Shown here: positions 47,790 to 60,464 of the stretch, in pieces
How positions within the stretch are numbered: position 1 is the first letter of the stretch
Layout: every line of letters starts with the position of its first letter
Assembly (NCBI RefSeq): GCF_032854445.1
Contig: NC_088301.1
Coordinates: 54,363,187-54,427,186 of the forward strand
DNA: 64,000 nucleotides
Direction: 5' to 3'
Source of the DNA: Liolophura sinensis
Lineage: Eukaryota; Mollusca; Polyplacophora; Chitonida; Chitonidae
Position numbers and translations under genes: made by a program
The notes under the pieces: model-generated
Databases searched by the model: none
What the model was told of the DNA's origin: nothing
Seen by the model: the letters and a program-made list of their open reading frames with translations, nothing else

Positions 47790-49734
47790 AAATTGGGTAC
47801 TGCAGGGTCCAAATTCACTCTATGAAAAGAAAAAGTCGTCCCTTGTCACACAGTTCAAAAATAGACCTCTGCTCGACAGACAATTCAGACTGGTATCTAC
47901 TTATCTTGAAAGGCATAATAATGATATTGGGATTGAAACCCAAAATTAACAAAAAGCTACAGTCGGTATTATCCCGTGGCTTAAGATCAAATGTAGGAAA
48001 TTTATTTCGAGTATCATGCTGAGTATTGTAATACCGTTCGATAATGTACTGTGTTTTCTCACGTCTTGGTAAAAATCATTTACCCAATCATAGGCTGGTT
48101 ACTTTTACATGGCAGAACAGTTGGGAAGAAAACAATACTCTGTCGAGAAAGCTATTACATGTTTCAGATGTAATCTAATGTATAGGATCCTGACAAACAC
48201 GTATCAGATACAAAACACACTAAAATACTGCACCTACACAACTTCACAACATGTATTAGAGCAGGCTGTTATCAGTTCAGCACAGCCCATTTCGAGAAAA
48301 TGGTTTCATTTGTTCATGTAAATGGAAAATGTCGAATTGTCAGGAGTAGATCCTATCTGTGATGTGAGAATGAGGCTAATTCTTACTATTCTTACTGGCT
48401 CAAAACTGACTGATATATATGTCTACGATTACATCACATTAATCTGAGACGCCTAATAAAAGTTATTTGATACCCACTAATGTCCACTATCCAAACTTCA
48501 AATTCCTCTTACATGAAATGAAACACATACATACTGAAGCGTTATGTGATTCTTCCATTTCTTCCCAAGCAGACATTGGCAATTTCCATTATACTGTTCC
48601 GCCGGGAGAGGGTATCTTATAAGCTGCATCTGTTTACGAGTAATTCTAAAACGGCGACGGATTCACTGACTAGGTATTGGGCTACTAATATGTATTTGGG
48701 TAATACGGAGAGAATAAATCAGTTGTATATGTACTTACATGTAACTCGAGGTGAAGTTATGAAATATAAGCATATATGGAGTAAAACGAGCAGTAACGAC
48801 GATGTGATAGTTGAGAAATGGCCACATGTGCACTGAAATATGGCCTTTTGTCAACTTATCTTAGATTTTTATTATAACTGTTCATGTAAAAGCTTAAATA
48901 GTGGCCAGTTGCGCTCACCCTAACATGTACCTCATGTAACACTACAGACCTCATGTCATTTGGAATCTAACTGTGGATAGTTGCAACATTCTACAGACAA
49001 CCACCACTCCGCGCAATGCTCTAATAAACACACAGCGACATAAAGAAAGGTAGAAGGTAATCATATCAGGACAATCTGGTTTATTTGAACGAGTGTTTAG
49101 ATATCACACCATTGCGAGAATTGCCAGCAGAAGAATTTGGAAATATGGTTTTTTGGTTTAATATGAATAATTCTAAAAGCAGATATATTAGACAAATTAA
49201 ATATGCTACATCTTATAGGAAATGCCAGATATGATTGATAGTGAATGCTTTATTACTGATGAATACGACGTAACTTTTGATTCATCTCATATGCCGGAAG
49301 AAATATTTTATATCGGTTTGATAACTACCCTCCCTATATGTGAAGGTCAAAGTCAAAAGAGAGAATTTGCTCGTAGTGATTGTCCGGCTTTAGTCATGAG
49401 TGACACTAAACTATCAAAAAAAAATCTTGTAAGAGTCATGACATTACTGTCAAAGGAAGATGACAAATTCCACAATTAGATATCGGGCTGAGTGTTCTAT
49501 ATAACATTCCGGTGTCCGTGGACAGAAGAAGGGAAATTTCTCACTACCCTGATCGATAAGCGCCATTTCTGCCTTATTTTATCTACAATGCATGTAAGTG
49601 TCAGATATTAGTGAGCTGTTCCCGGTGAATGTACCAGCAGGCTGGCAATCGGACGATTCATCGTTTGGAAAAAGACCTGATGAGACTCGTACGGTCTCTA
49701 ACCAGATTTATTCCGCGCCGTAAATCGACATGAC
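47790..49734. other. Intergenic, upstream of the cysteine-rich gene
   Basis: No supported gene. Open frames at 48546-48836 and 49222-49479 (the latter acidic, ending KEDDKFHN) lack domains. The first overlaps a family A copy. Confidence 0.3.
48775..48900 (-). repeat. Family A dispersed repeat with longer arm
   Basis: GGAGTAAAACGAGCAGTAAC, GACGATGTGATAGTTGAG, GAAATATGGCCTTTTGTCAA, ACTGTTCATGTAAAAGCTTA. Confidence 0.75.
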
Positions 49735-52249
49735 ATGAATACCTATGTAGCCATTTGGTTATCTGTTCTGGCTTGCACAGGTAAGTTGTTACATATCATT
49801 ACGTTGCACTTAAACTATGGACTACGTTGTGAACAAAATGAATTTGCTACTTTTGGGTAGCTTAATAAGTTTTAATCGCATTGGATAGTACACTGCAATA
49901 ATTGTTTGGTACGTGAAGATATATGTATGTTTATTTTATGTTAAGTGTTACCAACTAATATGATCATATTCAATCTGTGCAAACTGTTCAAATAAGGTTG
50001 CAATAATGATAACCATCAGATATTTTCAGATTAACCAATCGTACCGTAATAAATGCGCAGTATTCTCCATTTTCCAACCGATTAGAAATTATTTAATACG
50101 ACTCCATGCCCTTACATGGGTTTACAGGTTTCGCATACATTACACACTATGTTGTGGTATGCTGTAATTCTTCACACTTCAGTTTTGTAACATTCCTTTT
50201 CAGTATACTTCCTTGTATTATCACTAGATGTAGTTAGTGACAATGTGTGTCCCAAGGATGTTGTTGCAGCCCTCTTCCCATGCTTAGCCCCGTTGCGTGG
50301 TTCGGATGACAGTCAGGTGGTTACGGCCGGAGGAGACCTTCACGCGGTCCGGGCCAGATGTCAGTATGTATCTAAAATTAAGCCGAAAATAACCATCCTT
50401 CATAACTCATCAATTATGTTGATGCTGGTAAACATGTTAGTAGTCGGATTCACTGTGGATAAACAATGAACACGGCGTGACTAAGTATGTGGACATCTCC
50501 AAAAGTCATTTATTTTTTTTCGGGAAGAGTTTAGTCATCAAAAAGTAATTGCAATAGGATGAATAAATTGTTAGGATTTAACTTCGTGTTGACAGTATTC
50601 AGCCAGATCATGGGGAGAACAGGTTAGGACCAGGAAACATTGGGCTATTGACATCGGAATAATAATATCCAAAATCAGAACAAAAAGCAAAAGAGGCGGA
50701 TTTAAACTAGCTAAAATAATCAAAATCCAATTAATTCTCGAACATAACCCACATAACTCTAGTACTTTGACAATATGCAATATATTCTAAAATGTACATA
50801 CTTAACTGTAGCATAGTCAGCAACCCTAACAAAGAATAGAAATAATACAGAGTCAAGTGACAAGCGGAACACCTTTGTGAGCATGGCTCCAATCAATTAC
50901 AAGTTATCTTATAAACAGCCTGAAATAATTCGGTTAAAATGATGTGAAGGGGAAACACTAAGACCCATGCAAGGTTTGACAGACTATCACTAATATGAAC
51001 TTCTTTGTTCTTTGTTTCAGAGATGGAAGCTTTTCCAGCGCTGTTCACTTTGTTGAAGAGCTGCTGGGCCTTTGTCGTAGTTCACCTCAATTACCGTTGC
51101 TACAAGATCTGGCTGATATAACCAGGATGGAACAGTCTTTTTTGTTGTTCTGTGATGGCCTGCATTGTATGTCACTTTGGAGAGGATTATACATGACTAT
51201 AGCGTTTAATATATTCTATTGTAGTTAGATTTTTTATAACATCCATAGCATATTTTTTTTCCAGAAATCTACACGAGACTATTTTCTTTAACATATACCA
51301 ACGTCGTCGACCCTGGCTAGATAAAGTCAAAAGCTCGCTTTAATGAAATTTGTTATTATCTGTATTGTAAATGATTTTACTCTTTACGACTCGCTTTAGC
51401 TAATTTTTAACATATTCTTAATTGAGATGTTAATCCTTACTTCGTTATTACCAGGTAACTGTTGCTCATGGGCTTTTAGTCAGTGGAGAAAAAAATGCTA
51501 TTTTGGCAAGAATTTAACTTTTATATGATGCAGGAAGTATTACAAAAACCTGGATTTAGCGACAAAGATACATCTATAAGGACATACGGTTCAAACTTTA
51601 TCACGAAGTATCCATTTTGCTTTTAATGAGCTTCATTCAGGTGACTTCATACACAAATTCAACATTTTTATGACCTAATGCCAGCAAATACTACACTTAT
51701 CGCAACAGACATTTCTCTTTGGGTAAATACTTGTGTCTTTTAAATCTTATCACTTTCAAGTAATTTTGTTTTATTTTATTTTACCAGTGTACGCCAACAA
51801 CAGAGATTGTTTGATCAAGGAAGACACAGCTATTCAAAACTGTATGTTCACGCAAAGGCCATAGTTTTTATTTTCGCCGATCTGCTACAGATAACAGAGT
51901 GGAAGACGTCGACAAAATTTGCTCGTGAGTTTTACCTAAATATATGTGCATACGACATAATAGCATAACATGTACATTTATTGATATTAACAAACAAGAT
52001 GCATTTGTTTTATATGTCGTCAGCTCGAACACTGTTTATTAACTGACAAACGGATGCCACCGGTCTCACACAAGAGTAAATATTGTGTGAATATCTAAGT
52101 GCTAAACAATGGATTGTTGTTGTAGATTTTTTGCGGGGATGACACGCTGTATCGACAAACCTATCCGGTATCACTGTTGTCGAGACTTGGCGAATGTCCT
52201 CGTCAAGTTCATGTCGGGACTGACTCCTCCAGTGTGTGTGCCATATTAG
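49735..52249 (+). pseudogene. Secreted cysteine-rich protein gene, five exons, one apparent +1 frameshift
   Basis: Exons: 49735-49780, 50204-50363, 51021-51166, 51788-51924, 52126-52249. All introns are GT-AG (donors GTAAGT, GTATGT, GTATGT, GTGAGT). Phases 1, 2, 1 agree up to exon 4. Exon 1 starts a signal sequence (MNTYVAIWLSVLACT) that continues into exon 2. Mature cysteines follow in DNVCPKDVVAALFPC, RARCQ, LLGLC, LLFCDGL, NNRDC, AIQNC, then VDKIC, TRC, YHCC and PPVC, about 12 in all. Exon 4 begins in the expected frame but hits TAG at 51862. Its second half is coding one base out of step, and only that shifted frame splices in phase with exon 5, which ends TAG at 52247-52249. One extra base at about 51838-51862 explains everything; the intended length is about 203 aa. 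The overall pattern loosely recalls DUF19-like secreted proteins, but I do not recognise the family. It may be a pseudogene, a polymorphic null, or a sequence error. Confidence 0.68.
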
Positions 52250-52634
52250 TTAAACCATTCCAGATTGCCCCAACTTCCATTCACAATCTTCACAGGGTTG
52301 ACTATTGCTCTTGTCCAGCAGCTCTTGTGGATAGTGTAAAATGGATCAGTACGAGGTGTAATGGTTGCGTAAGTGCAGATGAAATGAAGATATTATGTGA
52401 CAAGATGCTGCGAAAATACAATATGCCGCATCGAAACTACATGTAGTACTATGCCATAATGCGATGACGTCAGGTTTCTCTTGGTCCTGTGTGAAGTTGC
52501 ATATATACACGAACACAGGGATGTGATTCGAGGTAGTTTATCACATCGACACCCACAAATCTGATGTGTTATGAGATATCTGTATCCGTTCGTTATTACT
52601 GCAATTGCTACAATTTAATAATTTGCATGGACAA

Positions 52635-52745
52635 TTCGAATAAAACCAGGAGGTGGACTGAAAAGAGGTCGCATTTCATCGGTTATGTGTGACCACTTGA
52701 CAATTATCACTGTCCTCGCCACTTTTTATTCTCTCTGTGTTGTAA
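52635..52745 (+). repeat. Family A dispersed repeat
   Basis: CGAATAAAACCAGGAGGTGG, GTCGCATTTCATCGGTTATG, CACTTGACAATTATCACTGT. Its AATAAA (52639-52644) is the first such signal after the cysteine-rich gene. Confidence 0.72.
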
Positions 52746-52984
52746 GTTTTTTTTTTTACTGTATTGGTGCAAGGAGTCTTTCCCCCCAACTGTACAATCG
52801 AAGCTTGTCTGGACATGGTTATATTCATATCTGTTTCCTTATATAAGTAAGACAAATGCAGAAAATGTTATTATGATTAAGAGGATGATCTAGAGAACAT
52901 TAGGGATCTCAGAAACCACAATCTATATTGAAGATGCATTAACTGGGCAGACCCCAAACAATACCTGTTTAATACTACTAGTGC

Positions 52985-53100
52985 TCAATAAAATCCATAG
53001 GTAAATTGAAGAGGCCGAATTTCACTGGCTACGTGTGGCCATTTTTCAACTATCACATCGTTGCTATGATTCTATTATCCCTTCTGTAGTCTTTTTTATC
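52985..53100 (+). repeat. Family A dispersed repeat
   Basis: CAATAAAATCCATAGGTAAA, AGGCCGAATTTCACTGGCTA, CATTTTTCAACTATCACATC. Confidence 0.7.
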
Positions 53101-53349
53101 TTTGTATTCTTAGGACTTTTCCGTATAAGAAAAGCTGCTTGTTATGTATAAGCACCATCGAGTGCAATCTCCAATTCGGATCAAGTTCAAAACAATATAC
53201 AGGAAGTTAAGAAGAACTTTATTCATAAATAAAAGTCAGGTGGTTGGTCAGGTGCCTGACAAAAGCACTCTGTCTGGCTTCTGTCAATAATGATTGATAA
53301 ACCGAGATATTTTGGTAAAGGGAAATATTTTTCTGTCACTAGTTGTCTC

Positions 53350-53460
53350 CTAAAAGGTAAATTGAAAGAAGACTCTATTTCACCGGTGATTCATTTGCGA
53401 ACTATCACAATGTGTCGGTTCTGGTTTTACTCTCCAGACTGTTGTCTGCGATATCTGAAA
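53350..53460 (+). repeat. Family A dispersed repeat
   Basis: AAAAGGTAAATTGAAAGAAG, TATTTCACCGGTGATTCATT, CGAACTATCACAATGTGTCG, GGTTTTACTCTCCAGACTG. Third copy in 800 bases, all on +. Confidence 0.68.
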
Positions 53461-53554
53461 AGGTTACTAAAGTTTATAAACTTATAACACAATTTTGCTA
53501 TTAATGTATCTTTGAATAGGAACATAGTCCCATTTATGCATTTGACATATTTAC

Positions 53555-53782
53555 TTATCTGATTGGTGTTTTAGGACGCACTCAAGAATATTTAACTTAT
53601 ACAACAGTGGTCAGTATTATGGGGGGAGTGGAACCATACGACCATCCAAGGGTTGCTGGAAGACTTTCCCACGTAACACAAGCATGAGCTGGACTTTGAA
53701 ATCACAGGATCCGCATTTGGATAGAGCCTCCTGTGTCATTAGGCCGCAATGGCACGCTAATCACTAAGTCACGGAGGGCCCC
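53555..53782 (-). repeat. tRNA-headed SINE, diverged copy
   Basis: Low-coordinate end GATTGGTGTTTTAGGACGCA is the SINE tail side; body GAACCATACGACCATCCAAG; head GGCACGCTAATCACTAAGTC reversed. More diverged than the next copy. Confidence 0.65.
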
Positions 53783-53844
53783 ACACATTCATTGATTTCC
53801 GATGCTACCACATGTGCCTGCCGATGTAATGGGGCACTATTCAT

Positions 53845-54045
53845 TAATTTTACTGATTGGTGTTTTACGCCGTACTCAAGGATATTTCGCATATACGACA
53901 GTGAACACCATTATTGTGCGAGGAAACCGCACAGAACCCGGGGGAAACCCACGATCATCCGCATGCTGGATGCACGGCCGGAGAGGAAGCCAAAAGGAGC
54001 TGGACTTGAACTCCCATCGACCGCATTGGTTAGGATCTCCTATAG
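53845..54045 (-). repeat. tRNA-headed SINE
   Basis: GATTGGTGTTTTACGCCGTA, CTCAAGGATATTTCGCATAT, CCGGGGGAAACCCACGATCA and TGGACTTGAACTCCCATCGA. The tRNA-like head is cut short near 54045. Lies 60 bases from the previous copy in the same orientation. Confidence 0.75.
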
Positions 54046-54049
54046 TCTA

Positions 54050-55784
54050 TTTTAGACAGTCGCCTATGTTCAGCTGTCTGTAAAATACTCGCTAGCAAAA
54101 TTGCCTTTAGTTAATGACACGTAACAACGCAAGTATACTGCCATGAGATAACATACTACAACATATAAAATTATATTCATTTATTAAGGTTATATTATGC
54201 TAAACGTGTAAACAATTTCAAATGTGACATAGGCAGAAAGAGGGTTTACAGTAAGATCGATATAGGTGTCGCCGTCAAAACATGCTGAGTTTCGCCCAGT
54301 ATCCAGCATGCCACTGGTTTTTTAATGATTATGACCTCACTTGAGGCAATGGGTTCTTGTCGTCGAAACAGGGCTTATGGACTTAACCATTATGAATTAG
54401 AAAAAGTGTTTTAACTCCATTTTCCATCCAGTAATGTGAACTTCAAACATATCAGTGTGTAGGACTTATGTTGTTATGTGTCACTGACTAAAGACAATTT
54501 TGGTTGCGAATATGGCTAATTTTACCGTCAGCTGAAAATGGGTGACTCTCTAAAAGAAATAGACAATAGGTCACTGCGTCGCGTTTGCACGCTAACCATG
54601 TAGGCCACGTAGACGACGGTGGCGTCCGCGCTATTTATACTGAAGGATGATCCAGCAACTTGTGTTAGCTGCATGTCCGGAAGCAATTCTGATTTCAAAG
54701 ATTCAAGCTTGCGTTTTGAATTTGCTTATCTAAATCATAGTACATGTACATCTTATTCCCAGTCATTGAATTAGCTTGCTAAATCTTGGTGTTGGATAAA
54801 TTACATACGTAGAGCAAAATAACACGAGGCGATGTAAGTTACAAAATTCACGACATACATTTTAATCAATGTTGAAGTAAATCTCTGGTATGGTATCTCA
54901 AAAAGAGCTACCTGTATTGACCCAAAGTTACACGTACATTTAAAGCATAATGACACGAGGATGATGTTCTATCGCTGATGTTGTGTCGGTATTAATGGCC
55001 AAATTCACTTCACTCCTTTATGTACTGAGCTAAAATTTTGCTCCCCTGTGTCTCCTACGGGCGATCTCTTTGGTGGCCATGCTACCAAATCTAATTATAC
55101 TTTACACTACAGAGTAAGTAGTTTCTGTCCAAAATACATTGTAATTACAGAAAATATTATGCCAATGAAATGAAAACAAAATTTTCGAACGCAACATTAA
55201 GCATATATTTACTTTCTTAAGAAAAGCACTACCAGAGGTACATTCATTTTGGAGAAACGTACTGTTGTGCAATTGCATAAACTTTAGGCGTCAACTAGGT
55301 GTATTCGTAAAAACTCCAAATGTCATAATGAAAAACTAAACGTTCAAATACATGTACCGCATAAGGATATCTCCTCCTGGGACTTTTCCTTTCTTTAAAC
55401 TACTATAACTTGGACTTAATTAAAAGAATTTCATCACTAATTGTTTTCGTGTTTAATAAAACTGGTCCTGCTACATTAATGTCAAGTCTTCTCAGTTCCA
55501 CTACATAAAAGATTTATAATTTATGGGATACTTCGTCGCTCCTCGCGTTGCTAGAGTTTCACATGTGAAATTAGGGGCATACCATATTATATTAACAGTA
55601 GATAGGGGAACAAAAATGGCGCCCCCTCCTCCCCCCCCCCCCCCAACACACCACCATTTTGGCAGACCTATTCTTGTTCTCAGATGAACACGACGATATT
55701 TAAATGTTTCAGAGTATTCGTCACCAGGCCCGATCTTTCTCATTCACTTATCGGTATGTTGATAATCAGCTAGATGTGAATTAA
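54050..55784. other. Intergenic
   Basis: No supported gene. A poly-C run at about 55630-55643. Confidence 0.3.
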
Positions 55785-55945
55785 TAATTGAAGACGTACA
55801 ACATATACAGTAATCCAGAGCAGCGACGACTGTATGACAGCTGAAAAATGTTCACACGTACGTGGTGAAATGCTGCCCCTTGTCAGTTTTACCTCAACTA
55901 GGGTTTTATTTTAACTGTTCATGTAAATACATAAATAGTAGCAAA
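55785..55945 (-). repeat. Family A dispersed repeat with longer arm
   Basis: TTGAAGACGTACAACATATA, CAGAGCAGCGACGACTGTAT, CGTGGTGAAATGCTGCCCCT, AACTGTTCATGTAAATACAT. Confidence 0.75.
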
Positions 55946-56267
55946 TACACGCCCTCTAGCACCTTGGCTTAAGCATAATTAGGTAAAAAATGCCGCGCAG
56001 TTTCTTGCAATTTAATACAGGTCATTGGTCTAGAAATACTCAAAATGATGTGTCATCACATCTGGCATACAGTCACATTAAAGCAATGTGACTGTTAAAG
56101 AGCAAAACGGAAAAAGACCTTGGGGATGCTTAGTCCACCAGCAGAATCCTAGTTTGTGCAATGAGTGTAAAGTAAATATAGGGAAGGTGTGCAGAAGGCC
56201 TGCACTTCGCTTCATAACGGTTTTAATTCCGATTCAGAACTTCAATGCCCATTACCGCTGTATATTC

Positions 56268-56575
56268 AGAGCGTTGAATTAGATCGCCACGTTGGACAGT
56301 TGCAAACGAGGCGCAACTGAAATATTTACTGGATGAACGCCAACTTCTTTACAGGCAAAGTACACGATGAGGATTGGGATTTAATTATTGAAAACTGTTA
56401 ACATTTTCTCTTTGCATGGAGGTGGACTAATTTAATACTTTATGTACTTTTTGTTCCTTGGTGGTCTGTTTCGAACATTTGTTTTTAAATTGGTCTGGCG
56501 ATTATTGATCCGGGATGTCCCTTTTAGTTCACAGCTCGAGGCATAGATTTATAAAATTACCTAATTTCGTGATGA
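56268..56575 (+). repeat. Family B dispersed repeat
   Basis: GAGCGTTGAATTAGATCGCC, ACGTTGGACAGTTGC, then TTAAATTGGTCTGGCGATTA, TTGATCCGGGATGTCCCTTT, CGAGGCATAGATTTATAAAA. Matches the 38.56 kb copy at both ends. Confidence 0.7.
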
Positions 56576-58789
56576 TGGTTTTGGATTAAACTGCAACATC
56601 GCCGTAAACGGCATCATTATATGGAGTTACCTCACTATTGCTCTTCGCAAAAATTCCTCTGTGGCTCCTTTTAATCGCGGTAGATGATGTCTACAATCCA
56701 CAAAGTCGGTGATTGAAACAGCAAAATGCTCGTCTTATTACACTTAATGCAGCTCGTTGAGAGTCTCTAGAGAATTGTTTACAGGCCTTAAAAGAGAAAC
56801 AGGACGATGAAGGTCACAGGGTAAATATACTGGCCATCTACTTTGGAACCAGATAAATTCTTTCTAGCCACAGACACGAAGATTACGCTTTCAAATTTAA
56901 GCGTCGTAATGAAAGGACAATCTTATACCAATCGTTATTCATAACTGACAGTCCGGGTCAGCATATATGAAACCAGTTTTTCAAAGCCATACATTCATCA
57001 TTAGATTAAATGATTCTGATTAGATTTATTTGCTTAAAACATGTAATTCATATTTCCAAAATCATTGAAAGCTGAATGCGTCTGTTTTCATGAATCCTTT
57101 CTAATTACTTACAATATGCATGTTTTGGGGTGATTTTTGTGGCAGTTTGTGTTAGAACTTCGTTGTCGAAATTTGATCTTTCGATTATTGACCCGTAACG
57201 TCTTATATTTATATCACTTCTTGATGTGTAACAATATACTGAAATAAAGCTTTCTATCAAGGATAAATTTAGTTGATTCTTGTAATAATGACGTTGTAGG
57301 GTACAGTTGAGTGAATGCGTCTTAACATTAGGCATGTAAAAAAAATATATTTGATATTATGGTGTCAAAGGTGACTGTGTCCCTATCTATAATATCACGA
57401 AAATTATTAATTCGAACATTTTTTCTACTAGTTCACTAAGTACAGTGTTTCACTACAATTGGTCAAGGTAGAACATCGCAATTCACCATAAGGGAATCTT
57501 AAACCACTGGAGTATTTAATCTAAAGACACGGTTTATTTCAGTTTACAATCAGCGCGCATGACACTGAACTAGAGGGATGGGCAATTAAAATGCTCTAGG
57601 ATTGCTGGGTCACTCTAAACGACCGGAAGGAATCATTTGGAATCGCTCTAACCCGTTGGAGCAGTTTTTCATGCAGTGACTTTTACAAAGGATTTCAGTT
57701 TGGCAACAGGAATGCTCAAAACACCTTATGCCTTGTTAAAGAGCAAAACTGAACGACCAAAGAACTAAGAGACTGTATAAAGTACGAAATCAATACGAAT
57801 TCATGAAGTGAGATGACATTGACATTGATGAGCTCTTAGCAATAAAGAATACGTGGTCATAAAAGTAATGTTTAAGGCTGTTTTGGAAATTGGTCTTGCG
57901 ATTACCGAAAAGGAACGATTCGGTTTAGGAGTGGTGTACCAATGTCAGACTTTACGCTTACATTCTCTACACCACCTAGGTGCAATATTGCTTTACATTT
58001 CAACAGGGTGAGTGACACATAAATATTTTAGCTTGACATCGAACTGGATTATGCCCTTAATTTACAATACAGGTTTAGACGCTTAGCGGCAAACGAATCC
58101 CTGCCTTGATAGCTGCAACATGCCAGTTCCGGAAAAAAAACATCCAGACGTTTGACCTAGAAGATCTTTTACAGGACACCTTATGGGAATACGTTTAATT
58201 TCCTCTTTATCTACCGTGGTTGCTTCTGTTCAAAGATGAAGATCGATGTACAAGCCCACAAGATTAGCCTAGGCTCGCTCTGCTGACGGCGTATCACATC
58301 AACAGCATCACACAGTGATATGGATATGCCGTGTTTACTCAAGAAATGGATTTTAAATAACTTGAACGGAATAATCTTATTACTTGCGACAGTGGAATCA
58401 TAATCACTTACCTAATATTCAGACGTTTTATTGCTCATTATTGTAGCAGATTCATACAAGATTCATGTTTGAATTAAATATATAAAAGTTTTAATACATC
58501 ATTTTCAATGAGGCAAAAGGTTAGGCGAATAATATTTCTTGGTTTTACTCACCCTTAACCTGTGAATTTCTTATACTCAGCCTGAATATATATGCATCGT
58601 CTTATCCTAAAACTGATTAATTCTGCCCAATTTAGGTCATTTGTATCACCGATATTAGTTAGCCGTAGAAATTTGTGTGTCATAGTGAGTGTATACGTGT
58701 GATGAGCTCACAGTATTCTAGACGAGTTCATACGTAATTCTTCTTTCGTCATGGGACTGTTTTAGTTGCTATAATATCTATACATTCAT
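56576..58789. other. Intergenic with two family B cores
   Basis: No gene. Family B cores at 57165-57205 (GATCTTTCGATTATTGACCC) and 57880-57960 (GGAAATTGGTCTTGCGATTA, GTACCAATGTCAGAC). Confidence 0.4.
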
Positions 58790-58885
58790 AGTTAGAATAA
58801 AGGTAGACTGACAATAGGTCACATTCCACTGTTTACTTGTGACCATTTGCAAACTATCGCACTAGATTGTCACTCGCTAGATTGT
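58790..58885 (+). repeat. Family A dispersed repeat
   Basis: AGAATAAAGGTAGACTGACA, GGTCACATTCCACTGTTTAC, CCATTTGCAAACTATCGCAC. Confidence 0.65.
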
Positions 58886-59354
58886 TTGCTGAAATAGGCC
58901 TACTACATCTCAAGCTTGCCTTTCAATTAGGCGTGACAATAAGGTATCCTTCTGATGGCAAATAGTGTCAGTTTCCAATATAGGCTAATATCCCATTACC
59001 ACCTACTCAATCTTTTAGATCAGCTCCTGGCGCACACCGCCTAGTGAGCTTCACTGTGGGGATGACAAATCAGTTAATTTTCACATAGCTGTCATACGTG
59101 ATTTTCTGCGAAGATTGGTTTACGTCAAACATATCCTGATGTGTGCAGACACAATGACCCGAGTTATTTCCAGATGACAGGGTACATGATGTAAAATTGG
59201 ACAATCCAACTTTCATAATTCATATGTAAACTGAAGGGGCTGGGATTGCTGCACTTGGCAACGTCGTAATAAAGGTAGAGCATAGAAATGAAAGTTATGT
59301 GCATATAGATCCATACAACTGGGTCATATAACAAAAACACTCTATTCCTTGAAG
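58886..59354. other. Intergenic
   Basis: Nothing recognised. Confidence 0.3.
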
Positions 59355-59750
59355 AAAACAATCGTATACCAGTCGTCAACCAATGAAGACGTCCCAGAAC
59401 AATAATTGCAAGGCCAATTCCCAAAACGACGTATATCACAAACCACCAAGGTACTAAGAAAGTACATGAAGTAGGAAGATAGGAAGGAATCGTGCAAAGA
59501 GAAACGGTCAACAATTTTCAGTGATGTTGGAAAGACGCAAGGTATGTTCTAGGCGACTGAGTGAAATCTATATTCAAATGTGTACCATGCTAGAATATCA
59601 GTTGTCGATAACAAAATATGTATCTCAGTTGCGCTTTGATTGCAACATCCAACAACGTGGCGATCTTATTCAACACTATGAATATAACGCTCCTAGCCAC
59701 TGGTGACGCGGAATTAGACAAGGAGGAAGGGTGCCACAGATTCAAGTGAA
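59355..59750 (-). repeat. Family B dispersed repeat, inverted long copy
   Basis: ATCGTATACCAGTCGTCAAC, CAATGAAGACGTCCCAGAAC, AATAATTGCAAGGCCAATTC, then AACGTGGCGATCTTATTCAA and ATATAACGCTCCTAGCCACT. These are reverse complements of the 38.56 and 56.27 kb copies, and the right part also matches 13.0-13.2 kb. Confidence 0.7.
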
Positions 59751-60464
59751 CAGGGCTACCGGCATCAAGCTGGTCATAGTGAAAACGAGTATGTAAACAA
59801 AACGGAACAAAACTAAGCAAATCATAATAAATAAATACGGCTGTAGTGTATTGAGTATGACTGAAATTTCCATGTATTGAACTTTCTTGTATTTGATTTA
59901 TGACACATATGATCCATTGCACATATAATCCTAACACTGAGATAATCTGACTATTTAATACAGCTCGTAGAATGTGTTAATAGGTAGTATATGTTTTTCA
60001 TGGTAGGTATCCTGGGGTTTTGGCATACAGGTGGACTACTCGATGGGTATGTGGTTTTCTAGGCTGGGAAAACAGGCGTTCTCACCTGCATCTGTTTATC
60101 ACCAGATCAGGACACAATATACAAACCCCCATACGCTCAATAGGGTTCTCTTGACAGCTCGTAAATTATTTATTGTGATAACTTCATTCCTATGTATTAT
60201 GTCTTTGTTCAGTGCATCATGACCGTGGTCTAGTGTCTAAAGATCACTGTAACCTCTTGGCAGAGAGGTCACATTTGCACGCCCGACTCCTGCTAATCAC
60301 ATCCTAGCTTTATGTGGGATAGTTAACATTTGTACCATGCCTTACGCGCAATAATACATGATAGGTAGCGGAAATCGCAGCCCTGCCCTTTTGGTGGCAT
60401 GTACCTGTACACTTGCTCAGTTTTGATTTCTAGCTAGGGGTCTGAATCTATGTGTGGAAAGAGA
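59751..60464. other. Intergenic
   Basis: No gene. A weakly tRNA-like stretch at 60226-60300 is described under rejected items. Confidence 0.3.

Noticed and set aside
52177-52446. 90-codon cysteine-containing open frame over the last exon of the secreted gene
   Set aside because: It joins exon 4 in neither half's frame. The overlapping frame 52126-52249 splices in phase with the second half of exon 4, carries a denser Cys pattern and ends properly.
60226-60300. tRNA-like stretch (GACCGTGGTCTAGTGTCTAA...)
   Set aside because: A box A-like start is present, but I could not form the arms of a cloverleaf or find a proper box B; no SINE body follows.
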